From the NCBI GenBank assembly GCA_002701145.1, contig PAEE01000039.1, positions 2,158 to 16,212 of the forward strand: a stretch of 14,055 nt of DNA, given 5' to 3'. The position numbers and the translations under genes were made by a program. Below are positions 5,656 through 13,501 of this stretch, piece after piece. Numbering within the stretch: position 1 is the first letter of the stretch; each line of letters opens with the position of its first letter. This DNA is from Methanobacteriota archaeon (GTDB lineage Archaea > Thermoplasmatota > Poseidoniia > Poseidoniales > Poseidoniaceae). The notes below the pieces were generated by a model. It was not told where the DNA came from. It saw only the letters and a program-made list of their open reading frames with translations, and ran no database searches.

Positions 5656-8600
5656 ATGCGACCTATCATCCCAATAGTACTCATCGCGCTACTCATACCA
5701 TCGGTTTCTCCGATGGTTGTAGCTACGTCTGGCAGGGCGGTTAATATCGACTTGGACGTAACAGATATTTCCATTACGTACCCCGATTCAGTAAATAATT
5801 CACTTTACAAAATGTTCTCTTCAAATTACCCGATTCCAGAGTTCAATAAGCCAGAAAATCTCTACGTTACAGATGGTGTAGTTAATGTTGAAATGAACAT
5901 CAATGTAGTGATTGAAAATTTGGGGACAGCGCAGTCTGGATTTGTAGACATTGAGTTATTGGTGCTACACAATGAATACGCGAGATTTGAACTTCTTAAC
6001 GAATCTAGGACGCTTAGTCCGATTGCAGGAACCTCATCCGCTTCGATTGATGTTTTGTGGACTCCTAATTATGCCGGAAATCATACTTTACAGATAACGG
6101 TTTCAAACACTAATGGTGATGATGACGTAACAAATAACCAACAAACACGACACCTGACAGTGGCCTACCTGTACGATAATTGCATAGATATGTCACAATG
6201 GACAACTTCAGGAGAATGGACTGTTAATTCAGATGCTTTTATTTCTCAATCAAATTCATTCCATGTGGGTAACGGACAATTTTCAACTTATTCAAACTCG
6301 CAAATATCAACTTTAACAAGCCCTACATTCAATGTAGCCGATGACGTAAGCGGGCATAATTCAGCAATTGGGTATTCTTTCTTCTACACAGGAGGTGCGG
6401 GAGCCGGGGACCAAATGAAAGGATACATCAAGGATGATGCTGGTAACTGGGATGAAACATTCACAATGGCAAATATTGTCGACAATAATTTGCAGGATGG
6501 AATAAACTGGCAAACATTCTCGGCTTCATATAATGGTAAGAATTCGCCATTAATTCCAGTTGACAATTCACATTTTCACTCAACGACCCAACTTAGATTC
6601 ATATTCACATCGGATGCTGTAACTAATGACATCGGATATTGGATAGATGACTTGGTAATAATTTACGATCAAGCAGCAAAGAAAGGCGAGTATCAAGTTA
6701 ACTTGGCAGGGGTAAATGCATTGGGTGGCTTACCAGGAGATTGGTCAACAACACGTCTTGAAGTTACCAATTCAGGAAATATCTCTGGAAGGTACACACC
6801 TGTTGCAAGTGGAATCCCAAATGGTTGGTCTCACTATTTCGCTAATCCTAACGGAGCAAGCATTGGTTCATCAGGTCTGGATTTACTACCAGGAGAATCT
6901 AGGGTGTTTGATTTGCGAGTATTGGTGGATAGTAATGCGACTCAGGGTAATTTACCAGTTACAGTAAACATATCTTCGAATTTATATCCAGATGTAGAAC
7001 ATGGAGTAGAGACTGTTGTGAAGGTATTGCCAGATAGATTGCCTGACATCATTGTGCCAGACATTACACCTAGGTGCAGCCCTGGTTCAAGTTGTAATTT
7101 CGCTATTGAACTACAAAATATCGGAGATGCAACTGATGTATTTTCAATATCATTAGAAGATAAGAATATACCAACAGGATGGAGCATGTCACTAGCTTGG
7201 AATCAATCAACAAATGTACTAGTTAGAGTAGACACTCCGGTTGATATTTGGATGACTGCAACTGTCCCTGAGGGTGTTGAGCCGGATGTAACTGCAGAGG
7301 TCTGGCTTACTGCAACGAGTACAAATGATTCCCGTAGAGCTGATGTGGAAGCAATTGAGGTATCTGCTGCGATGATTAGTGATTCTGAAATTTCAGTAGA
7401 AATGATGGGTCAAGACGATGGTTTCATTGATGCAGGGCAATCTCGCGATGTATCATTTAGAATATGGAACAATGCAAGTAGGATAGACATATTCAGGCCA
7501 CAAATTGATTTTACTGAAGTCACAGGTTGGGATGTTGAATTGCTCAATTCTCCAGATTTAGCAATATCTCCTGGTTCTTCATCTACATACACTGTGAGAA
7601 TAACTGCACCAATGACTGCACAAGCAGGAGACTTAGGACCAATGATTTCGCCAAATGCACTATCTTTACGGTCTGGTCAAATGATTACAGGAGATGCTTG
7701 GCAAGGCCTAAGAGTAGATTCATTACATGACCTATCGATTCAATTAATTGAATCCCCGAGCAAATTAACGCCAGGCGTACCGATAATGATGACTGTTGAA
7801 ATAATAAACAGTGGGAACGGACCTGATGTTGCGATACTCGATTTGCCATGGTCACCAGAATCATGGACGTGGTGGGCCTTAGTAGACGGAACTAACGTTA
7901 CTGATGGTGTGCCATTATCGGTATCATATGACTTGGATAACATCAAAACTGTCGACATATGGTTAACACTGACATCTTTGGAAGCACCAGGTGAATTTCA
8001 TGAGATCACAATTACTGTCGAGCCAGAAGATGGTGAAGATATGAATTCGAATGACAATTCAGTGATGTTTGAAGCAATAACAGAAACCATCAGGCAACCA
8101 AGATTAGATGGATACTCTAACGAAAGCATAGTAGAGACTGATTCAACTTATACTTTCAACGCCACTGCTTGGAACATAGGTAATGCTGCAGATAATTCAA
8201 TCAGAGCAAGATTGGTTCTGCAAACCAATCCTGCATCATCTGAGGTTGTAGGATTCTTGTCGACAGGCAACGGACTATCTAAAGGTGCAGGGGAATGGAT
8301 TAATCTCAACCTTGGAGCAACACAATCTATTGATTTAGTAGCTGATGTAATAATTTCACCTGACTGTGCACTCAATTCGATAATATCTGCTACGATTGAA
8401 TTGGAAGGCGGAGCCGATGAATTAGGTCGCCCAATTGTGAAAACAATAACGGTTGCTTTGATGGTTGGAGAGAGAAGAAATGTTGTACTTGAAGAAATAT
8501 TAGAACCAGATAATGAATTGAAAGATGATTCTAAACACGTAATGTGGGTCAACTTAACCTCAACATCTACTCAAGATGAGATATTCGATATCGATGCAAG

Positions 8601-9165
8601 TATACCTAATGGATGGGGACTTATCTGTGATGGAAATACGATCCATTTACAATCTGTTCGTATTGAAATGGACCAAGGTCACTTAACCACTCAAAGTCAT
8701 AATATGCGCTGTGAATTGATTCGGGAATCAGGACCATATGATGGCGAAGTAAGGTTGTCGATTAATGGAAGCGATAATAGAATCAATTATGAAGTTACCA
8801 ATCAAATAACTTGGGCAAGTCCAACAGTTGAGGAAACTATGTTTTCCAATACAATTTTGGCATCAGGGATTGGAGGATTTACCTTACTAGCGGCAATAAT
8901 CTTGTTTATGCGAAGAGGTGATTCAGAAGATGAGTTCGATGACGAATACGAAGATGATGAGCAATTCATTGAAGAGGAAGTGCCTATGAAAGGCCCTCCA
9001 TCTTCTGCTTTTGCAGGCCCACCTGCAACTGTACAACCTGTTGAAAATACAATGACTGAGTATGAAAGACAAGTTGAAGAGTACAACAGAAAGGTTGCTG
9101 AATATCAAGCATGGCAGGCTGCGCAAGGTTCACAGGCAGTAGATGATACGACCACCCATGAGTGA
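5656..9165 (+). CDS. Giant membrane-anchored cell-surface protein (CARDB/Ig-like repeats, jelly-roll domain)
   Basis: Secreted surface protein of about 1169 residues with unknown ligand. In order: signal peptide (1 to about 25, MRPIIPIVLIALLIPSVSP); a CARDB-like beta-sandwich (about 76-172, with VVIENLGTAQSG and NNQQTRHLTV); a MAM/concanavalin-like jelly-roll (about 174-338, starting CIDMSQWTTSGEW and ending YWIDDLVIIYD); then several NEW3/CARDB-like beta domains (about 340-1050, each with an N.G....F...L pattern such as LQNIGDATDVFSI and IINSGNGPDVAIL); a membrane helix (about 1066-1087); and a cytoplasmic tail with an acidic stretch, a Pro/Ala-rich stretch and three EYxxxVx heptads (1135-1155). 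ATG 5656 starts at the signal peptide with GAGG upstream. In-frame GTG 5617 and TTG 5629 would lengthen the basic N terminus by 13 or 9 residues and cannot be excluded. The architecture fits adhesion, substrate binding or S-layer association. Confidence 0.88.
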   Translation: MRPIIPIVLIALLIPSVSPMVVATSGRAVNIDLDVTDISITYPDSVNNSLYKMFSSNYPIPEFNKPENLYVTDGVVNVEMNINVVIENLGTAQSGFVDIELLVLHNEYARFELLNESRTLSPIAGTSSASIDVLWTPNYAGNHTLQITVSNTNGDDDVTNNQQTRHLTVAYLYDNCIDMSQWTTSGEWTVNSDAFISQSNSFHVGNGQFSTYSNSQISTLTSPTFNVADDVSGHNSAIGYSFFYTGGAGAGDQMKGYIKDDAGNWDETFTMANIVDNNLQDGINWQTFSASYNGKNSPLIPVDNSHFHSTTQLRFIFTSDAVTNDIGYWIDDLVIIYDQAAKKGEYQVNLAGVNALGGLPGDWSTTRLEVTNSGNISGRYTPVASGIPNGWSHYFANPNGASIGSSGLDLLPGESRVFDLRVLVDSNATQGNLPVTVNISSNLYPDVEHGVETVVKVLPDRLPDIIVPDITPRCSPGSSCNFAIELQNIGDATDVFSISLEDKNIPTGWSMSLAWNQSTNVLVRVDTPVDIWMTATVPEGVEPDVTAEVWLTATSTNDSRRADVEAIEVSAAMISDSEISVEMMGQDDGFIDAGQSRDVSFRIWNNASRIDIFRPQIDFTEVTGWDVELLNSPDLAISPGSSSTYTVRITAPMTAQAGDLGPMISPNALSLRSGQMITGDAWQGLRVDSLHDLSIQLIESPSKLTPGVPIMMTVEIINSGNGPDVAILDLPWSPESWTWWALVDGTNVTDGVPLSVSYDLDNIKTVDIWLTLTSLEAPGEFHEITITVEPEDGEDMNSNDNSVMFEAITETIRQPRLDGYSNESIVETDSTYTFNATAWNIGNAADNSIRARLVLQTNPASSEVVGFLSTGNGLSKGAGEWINLNLGATQSIDLVADVIISPDCALNSIISATIELEGGADELGRPIVKTITVALMVGERRNVVLEEILEPDNELKDDSKHVMWVNLTSTSTQDEIFDIDASIPNGWGLICDGNTIHLQSVRIEMDQGHLTTQSHNMRCELIRESGPYDGEVRLSINGSDNRINYEVTNQITWASPTVEETMFSNTILASGIGGFTLLAAIILFMRRGDSEDEFDDEYEDDEQFIEEEVPMKGPPSSAFAGPPATVQPVENTMTEYERQVEEYNRKVAEYQAWQAAQGSQAVDDTTTHE

Positions 9166-9337
9166 GTTACCTGTAATGTGGTTCGGCTTACTCGCATTAG
9201 TTTCGATTTTTGGAGTCGCAACATGGTTTTTAGACAACTTCACAGAAAGAAATGAATTGAAAAAAGTCACTGCTATATGTGGTGTGATTTCAATGCTTTC
9301 TCTACTATATTTGACATATACAACTGAGGGGATATGA
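9143..9337 (+). CDS. Small two-helix membrane protein
   Basis: Unrecognised 64-residue protein with two hydrophobic helices: about 12-29 (MWFGLLALVSIFGVATWF) and about 42-59 (VTAICGVISMLSLLYLTY), joined by a charged loop (LDNFTERNELKK). ATG 9143 has a weak AGG upstream and overlaps the giant surface gene by 23 bases; ATG 9158 would shorten the overlap to 8 bases and remove five residues. Its stop overlaps the next start (ATGA). Being locked between the surface protein and the PqqD-like gene argues for a real coding sequence. Confidence 0.68.
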   Translation: MIRPPMSELPVMWFGLLALVSIFGVATWFLDNFTERNELKKVTAICGVISMLSLLYLTYTTEGI

Positions 9338-9723
9338 TGATAGATGGCGATTGGTCATTATTCGTACCTGTAAGACTTCCAGTTGATTGGGAATTCGAAG
9401 GTAGTGCAGGTATTCATCCTGAAATTGAAGGAGTTACTGGGAAAAATGTGGTTATATTAATAAAAAAGAAATTTTCAAGATTAGAAAGATTTCTAGCAAA
9501 AATCCTGAAGGCTCCAGGGGTCGTTAGAAGGCCCATGCATCACACTCAGTCTATGCTTTGGGAATTAATGGATGGGGTGAGAAACTTTAACGAAATTTGC
9601 GACATAATGGTTTCATTGTACCATGAAGATATATCACCTGTGCAAGATAGGATAAAATCATACCTCGAGATTTTTGTGAGGCTAAACGTAGCTACAGTTC
9701 TCAAACCTCGTGAAGAAGAGTGA
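9334..9723 (+). CDS. PqqD-like protein (RiPP-recognition-type winged helix)
   Basis: The 129-residue protein resembles PqqD-family proteins in its C-terminal two thirds. Residues about 74-121 match the pattern of a hydrophobic W-ELxDG turn, an EI helix, then a helix ending in a LxxxxV strand: MLWELMDGVRNFNEICDIM and YLEIFVRLNVATV. In characterised systems PqqD is a small chaperone that holds a precursor peptide for a radical SAM enzyme; many genomes also carry PqqD-like proteins with no known partner. The N-terminal part (FVPVRLPVDWEFEG, then a basic KKKFSRLERFL helix) is typical of the stand-alone proteins. No radical SAM partner or obvious precursor peptide is adjacent. ATG 9334 or 9337 both follow GAGGGG. 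Overlap with the upstream gene shows coupling to the envelope operon. The 3' end overlaps the convergent ArsC-like gene by 23 bases. Confidence 0.75.
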   Translation: MMIDGDWSLFVPVRLPVDWEFEGSAGIHPEIEGVTGKNVVILIKKKFSRLERFLAKILKAPGVVRRPMHHTQSMLWELMDGVRNFNEICDIMVSLYHEDISPVQDRIKSYLEIFVRLNVATVLKPREEE

Positions 9724-10027
9724 GAATATCTGTTGGCGGTCTGCCAATTACTGCTTTGCCATTATGAACCAAAATTGGGCGCTGCAATAATTTGGAATTA
9801 ATTTCCAGTAAACTTTGCAAATCACTCTTATTGTCAAGATCATATTTACTGCCTTTATCTAAATCGCCAATTCGAATAATATTTTTCAGTTCAAGAAGTA
9901 CCTCTAAATCTTCAGAAGCAACTCCTAATTCCAGATATCGATAATCTTCGAATTCAACACCTCTATCTGTAAGAAGAGCAAACGCTTCTCTTGATTTTGA
10001 GCATCTTGGGTTATGGTATAGACGCAT
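9701..10027 (-). CDS. ArsC/YfgD-family thioredoxin-fold reductase
   Basis: Small cytosolic protein of the ArsC/Spx family, 108 residues, close to the usual length. It begins LYHNPRCSKSREAFALL with the active-site cysteine Cys9, and has the family arginines Arg52, Arg83 (QRPILV) and Arg96 (IGRPP). The pattern is nearest the YfgD-like branch, which is annotated as arsenate reductase but often lacks arsenic context. No arsenite exporter or ArsR regulator is nearby, so arsenate reduction is not supported by context; a general glutaredoxin- or thioredoxin-linked thiol role is possible. ATG 10027 has GAGGT six bases upstream. It follows the SUMF1-like gene by 20 bases on the same strand, probably in one transcript. 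Confidence 0.88.
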   Translation of the reverse strand: MRLYHNPRCSKSREAFALLTDRGVEFEDYRYLELGVASEDLEVLLELKNIIRIGDLDKGSKYDLDNKSDLQSLLEINSKLLQRPILVHNGKAVIGRPPTDILTLLHEV

Positions 10028-10047
10028 CTGATAACCTCATTTTGTAA

Positions 10048-10731
10048 TCATAATGGTGACCAAACTAGACGTAAGCCGATTCCATCACTTCTCTTATCGA
10101 CCAATGAAACACCTTGGGCATAGGATGTTGTAGATTCAGATTCCATCAACCATGAACCTCCCTTAGTAATACGCTTGATGCCGACTTCAGAACTAGTCCA
10201 CTCTGCAACATTTCCGTGACAATCAAATAGACCCCACTGATTCTCCTTCTTCTGTCCAACTTCTCTAGTGGTGGCTCCTGAGTTACCTGCATGCCAAGCA
10301 ACCTCGTCAAGTTCACTATCTCTGTCCGAGTGAAACCACCTAGAAGTTGTTCCAGCTCTACAAGCATATTCCCACTCACCGGCAGTAGGCAGCCTCCAAA
10401 CTCCCGCTAGCCCGAGTTTCTCTTCCGAGTCTATTTGATTTAATTTTGAAATGAACTCCTGACAATCAAGCCAACTTACAGATTCGACTGGTTTAAGGCC
10501 TGAAGACCACCCACTTGTAAATTTAGATGGGTTTTCGCCCATTACAGCAACCCACTCCACTTGAGTGACCGGTCTAGCGCCAATGAAGAACGGTTCTGTT
10601 ATCTCAATTTCCAATATATTTCCGGGCTCAATTAGTACGAATGTACCGCCATTTTCGTTGCTGAATACTGGCCGCACATTACCAACGACCCATAAGGGTC
10701 GTATCAAATCAACGGGAGCGCATACGGGCAA
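10048..10731 (-). CDS. SUMF1/FGE-fold protein lacking the catalytic cysteines
   Basis: Formylglycine-generating-enzyme-like fold, up to 227 residues. Recognisable segments: GGTFVLIEPG near the N terminus, PFFIGARPVTQVEWVAVMG, NPSKF, PVESVSWLDCQEFISKLN, WRLPTAGEWEYACRAGT, WGLFDCHGNVAEWTSS, ITKGGSWL and the terminal GIGLRLVWS. True FGE has two catalytic cysteines just after the GGSW-type motif; here that stretch is SWLMESESTTSYAQG with none, so sulfatase activation is unlikely and a binding or other catalytic role is more plausible. The start is uncertain: no ATG exists upstream of the domain; the frame opens with TTG 10731, which has AAGGA directly abutting it. GTG 10677, giving 209 residues and keeping the whole domain, is a serious alternative that would place the inverted repeat at 10685-10702 upstream of the gene. 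Confidence 0.85.
   Translation of the reverse strand: MPVCAPVDLIRPLWVVGNVRPVFSNENGGTFVLIEPGNILEIEITEPFFIGARPVTQVEWVAVMGENPSKFTSGWSSGLKPVESVSWLDCQEFISKLNQIDSEEKLGLAGVWRLPTAGEWEYACRAGTTSRWFHSDRDSELDEVAWHAGNSGATTREVGQKKENQWGLFDCHGNVAEWTSSEVGIKRITKGGSWLMESESTTSYAQGVSLVDKRSDGIGLRLVWSPL
10685..10702. repeat. Perfect inverted repeat near the divergent SUMF1-like/TPR promoters
   Basis: ACGACCC-ATAA-GGGTCGT: a seven-base perfect stem around a four-base loop. It lies inside the N-terminal codons of the SUMF1-like gene if TTG 10731 is used, but just upstream if GTG 10677 is the true start. It may be an operator or an RNA hairpin. Its function is not known. Confidence 0.5.
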
Positions 10732-10763
10732 TCCTTATCCCATATGCGTAAATCAACCAAATC

Positions 10764-10768
10764 GGTGA
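10764..10768 (+). promoter_or_regulatory. Shine-Dalgarno of the TPR protein
   Basis: GGTGA ends five bases before ATG 10774. It decides the start against the in-frame upstream ATG at 10744, which has no such motif. Confidence 0.6.
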
Positions 10769-10773
10769 CATCA

Positions 10774-13002
10774 ATGTCCGAGGGCGAAACGAACAATCCA
10801 ATCGATGCTGCAGCCGAAATTACGGATGCTATGATGTCATCTCTTGCGGATGTTGTAAAAACTGTAATCGCAGCTCCACAAAGTGAAGAATTTGTTGAGG
10901 AAACCATGAGTGAAATCACAGAAGATGTCGTTGCCGATAGTGATGTCCAAATTGACACAACGGTTGATGACTTAGTTACAGAAGGAGAAGCAGCACACCG
11001 TTCAGGTGAACATCAAGCAGCGCTAATTGCTTTCAACAAGGCTATTGCTTTAGACCCATCAAACTCGATGGCATGGTTCAATCGGGGTGTTTTACTAGAA
11101 GCAGAGCAAGATGCAAGGGGAGCCAGACAATCATTCGTAATATGTTTAGATTTGGACCCAAATCATGGGCCCGCTTTAGCGAACTTAGCAGTTCTGCTCG
11201 ACCGTCTGGGCGAAACTGACGGTGCAGTTGAAATTGCACATCGTGCTTTGCAGTATTTCCCAGGTCATCCACATTTAGTGAAAATTATGGATGCTAACAA
11301 GGCAGCAGGGGGCGTAATACGTCAAACTCCTGCAGTAATGCCACACACTCAAGAGAAATTGGTAGACCAAAATTTATCTCATGCAATTGACTCCAATGTT
11401 GATGATTTGTTTGTGGATGATGAACCAGAAACAATGGTAAGCAACGACATTGTTGAACCATTCGAAGATTTGGTCGAAGAAGAAAAGGAAGAATTCGTTC
11501 CAGAACCTGTTGTCGAAGTAGTTGAGGAGATTATTCCTCCTGTTGACTTAGATGAACTGTGTAAAAGAGCCACAGACTTGCTATCACAAGGCGATGCTAA
11601 AAATGCGTTAAATGTACTAAAGGAACAACTCCATGGTGATGCTTCCCAACATTTTGATTCTTGGAGAATTGCAGCAGGTGCAATGGCTGCAATGGGACTT
11701 GACGATCATGCTATTGCTGCTTACACTCATGCATTAGGACTAGACAGTACCAATGCCAAGTGTTACTTCAATTTAGGAGCGCTACATGAAAGAAAAGGAA
11801 ATCTTGATGCGGCTACTAAATGCTTCGTAAGTGCATTAGAAAATGATTCCACTTACATGAAAGCAGCAACTCGTTTGGCAAGTCTTTCCGAGTCTAATGG
11901 TGATGTGGCAAACTTACTACTTTCACGAAGAATGTTAGTTGAAACAGAAGGCGGTAAAGAAATTTTAGCAACACTCTTGGTAGAATTAGCTGAAGGTGAG
12001 TCTAGGATTCTGGAAAATACAGCAGGACTTCCTCCTACTATTCCAGAAGGTCCCGCACTAGCTGCAGAAGCAGTTCTGATTTGTCAACCCGATACGATGT
12101 TGATGGGACGAGCACTATCTGCAGCGGGAAATCACACTGAATCTGTAAAATGCTGGAAAGCAATGATTCAGATGGATAAGGTGAACCCAGAACTATGGGT
12201 TGGACTAGCCCGTTCATTAGAGGCTGCAGGCGACATGGCAACTGCTCAAAGGTGTCATCAAAAAGCCCAGACGTTGTCAAACCCAACTCCTGTTGTTAGT
12301 GAGGCAACTCAGACATTTCACGAAACACCAGTTATAGAAATTGAGCCACCTCAGCAACAGAATGTAGAGCTGCCAACAATTACTCAAACCGAGACTGTTA
12401 ACGCATATATTCCAGAAGTTAGCCAACCGGAAGAAGTCATTCAACAACCACTACCTGAATTATCTGCAAGACCTGAACCTGAAGTAAGAGTACAGGAAGC
12501 AAATCCAGAAGTGGATTTAGCAGCGGCTGCGCTTGAGGCTAGCATGAAAATGCAAGCACCTTCAGGTATTGATTCAAATTCAAACGCAATTGCCAACCAG
12601 GATATTGAATGGTACAACAAAGGTGTAGGATTAATTGAAGACAAAAAATACCGTGAGGCTCTTTCTTGTTTTGATAGAGCACTTCCATCATTTGCAGATA
12701 ATGATGAGATGGTAATAAGAATTCTAAATGGAAGAGGAAATGCCCTTTACTACCTCGAAGATTATCCTAAGTGTGTTGAATCATATCACAAAGCTATGGT
12801 TATCAATCCTAGCGGAGTTCAAGGTAAAACACTCTACAATATGGGTACTGCTTATGCAGAGATGCAGAGATTTGCTGATGCGATTAAATGCTTTGAACAA
12901 TCAATTCCAAGAGGCCTTGACAAAGACCAGCAGAAATTGGCCAAAGAACAAATTAGAAGATGCAACATTCTACTAAAGGAACAGCAAAGGAAAATGAATT
13001 GA
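10774..13002 (+). CDS. Large cytosolic TPR-repeat protein
   Basis: 742-residue protein built of tetratricopeptide repeats, a helical scaffold for protein-protein contacts; partners are unknown. Block 1 (about 64-165) has classic repeats such as GEHQAALIAFNKAIALDPSN and AWFNRGVLLEAEQ. An acidic, Val/Pro/Glu-rich linker follows (about 166-258). Block 2 (about 260-500) begins with a degenerate repeat and includes DDHAIAAYTHALGLDSTNAK and YFNLGALHERKGNLDAATK. A second linker rich in Pro, Gln and Glu (about 500-605) leads to block 3 (about 610-742, WYNKGVGLIEDKKYREAL and YNMGTAYAEMQRFADAIKCF) and a basic C terminus. No signal peptide or membrane helix is visible. ATG 10774 has GGTGA upstream; ATG 10744 would add ten residues. 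It is divergent from the SUMF1-like gene, and a T-rich terminator follows. Confidence 0.88.
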   Translation: MSEGETNNPIDAAAEITDAMMSSLADVVKTVIAAPQSEEFVEETMSEITEDVVADSDVQIDTTVDDLVTEGEAAHRSGEHQAALIAFNKAIALDPSNSMAWFNRGVLLEAEQDARGARQSFVICLDLDPNHGPALANLAVLLDRLGETDGAVEIAHRALQYFPGHPHLVKIMDANKAAGGVIRQTPAVMPHTQEKLVDQNLSHAIDSNVDDLFVDDEPETMVSNDIVEPFEDLVEEEKEEFVPEPVVEVVEEIIPPVDLDELCKRATDLLSQGDAKNALNVLKEQLHGDASQHFDSWRIAAGAMAAMGLDDHAIAAYTHALGLDSTNAKCYFNLGALHERKGNLDAATKCFVSALENDSTYMKAATRLASLSESNGDVANLLLSRRMLVETEGGKEILATLLVELAEGESRILENTAGLPPTIPEGPALAAEAVLICQPDTMLMGRALSAAGNHTESVKCWKAMIQMDKVNPELWVGLARSLEAAGDMATAQRCHQKAQTLSNPTPVVSEATQTFHETPVIEIEPPQQQNVELPTITQTETVNAYIPEVSQPEEVIQQPLPELSARPEPEVRVQEANPEVDLAAAALEASMKMQAPSGIDSNSNAIANQDIEWYNKGVGLIEDKKYREALSCFDRALPSFADNDEMVIRILNGRGNALYYLEDYPKCVESYHKAMVINPSGVQGKTLYNMGTAYAEMQRFADAIKCFEQSIPRGLDKDQQKLAKEQIRRCNILLKEQQRKMN

Positions 13003-13027
13003 TTTCCTATGAGATTCATTACTCGGG

Positions 13028-13038
13028 TTTTTTGTTTT
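13028..13038 (+). terminator. T-rich archaeal-type terminator
   Basis: A T6-G-T4 run on the plus strand, 25 bases after the stop of the TPR gene and directly after a CGGG. Oligo-T tracts of this kind end transcription in archaea without needing a hairpin. Confidence 0.5.
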
Positions 13039-13076
13039 AACAAAATATCATCCTAAAAACGGGATAATAGCACACA

Positions 13077-13094
13077 GGTTGATATGAGTCAACC
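13077..13094. repeat. Inverted repeat upstream of the IscA-like gene
   Basis: GGTTGA-TATGAG-TCAACC: a perfect six-base stem with a six-base loop, ending 14 bases before the ATG at 13109. It occupies the position of an operator or a leader hairpin in the 106-base gap 13003-13108, which otherwise holds the terminator and AT-rich promoter-like sequence (AAAATATC at about 13042, ATAATAG at about 13064). Confidence 0.45.
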
Positions 13095-13108
13095 ATTTCA
13101 CCCACATC

Positions 13109-13489
13109 ATGGACTGCAATACATGTGAGACACCAACTGCAGTGGTTATCAACAAACCAGATGTCATTGACGTCGAGTTGACTATTACGGTCAAGGCAAA
13201 AGAAATGCTTTCTTCTGCGTTCGGCGACGACATGTCTCACGCCCTTTTAGTAGGTGTTCTATCAGGTGGTTGTTCCGGATATATGTACGATTTACAAATT
13301 GTAGAATCTACTGACCAAGATTGCCAAGAGGTCAAAATTGATGGATTTAGAGTATTAGTCCCCAATGCATCATCCCACCTTTTAGATGGAATCGAAATTG
13401 ATTATGTCGATCGCCTAATGGGCGGTGGATTCAAGATCAACAATCCAAATGCTGAAAGCTCATGTGGCTGCGGTGAATCATTCGCTTGA
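13109..13489 (+). CDS. A-type iron-sulfur carrier (IscA/ErpA/HesB family)
   Basis: Carries and delivers Fe-S clusters to client proteins. The 126-residue protein has the family cysteines Cys55 (LSGGCSGYMYDL), Cys119 and Cys121 (SCGCGESF), in the usual C-X63-C-G-C spacing, and the ITVKAKEML and GGGFKINNPNA segments. The N-terminal end (MDCNTCETP) adds a CX2C pair, Cys3/Cys6, that is not part of the core family motif. ATG 13109 is the first start in frame after the terminator region; no strong Shine-Dalgarno is visible. The next gene is a YgfZ/IBA57-like protein, whose relatives act with A-type carriers in [4Fe-4S] maturation, which supports the assignment. I do not separate IscA from ErpA from sequence alone. 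Confidence 0.92.
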   Translation: MDCNTCETPTAVVINKPDVIDVELTITVKAKEMLSSAFGDDMSHALLVGVLSGGCSGYMYDLQIVESTDQDCQEVKIDGFRVLVPNASSHLLDGIEIDYVDRLMGGGFKINNPNAESSCGCGESFA

Positions 13490-13501
13490 GTGTTGAGTGT
13501 A

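Noticed and set aside
8148..8552. Antisense ORF of 134 residues within the surface protein gene
   Set aside because: Low-complexity Ser/Ile/Pro translation mirroring the plus-strand codons, with no start signal or family match; a shadow ORF.
9701..10027. Arsenic-resistance operon
   Set aside because: The ArsC-like protein belongs to the YfgD-like branch by pattern, and no arsenite pump or ArsR regulator is nearby.
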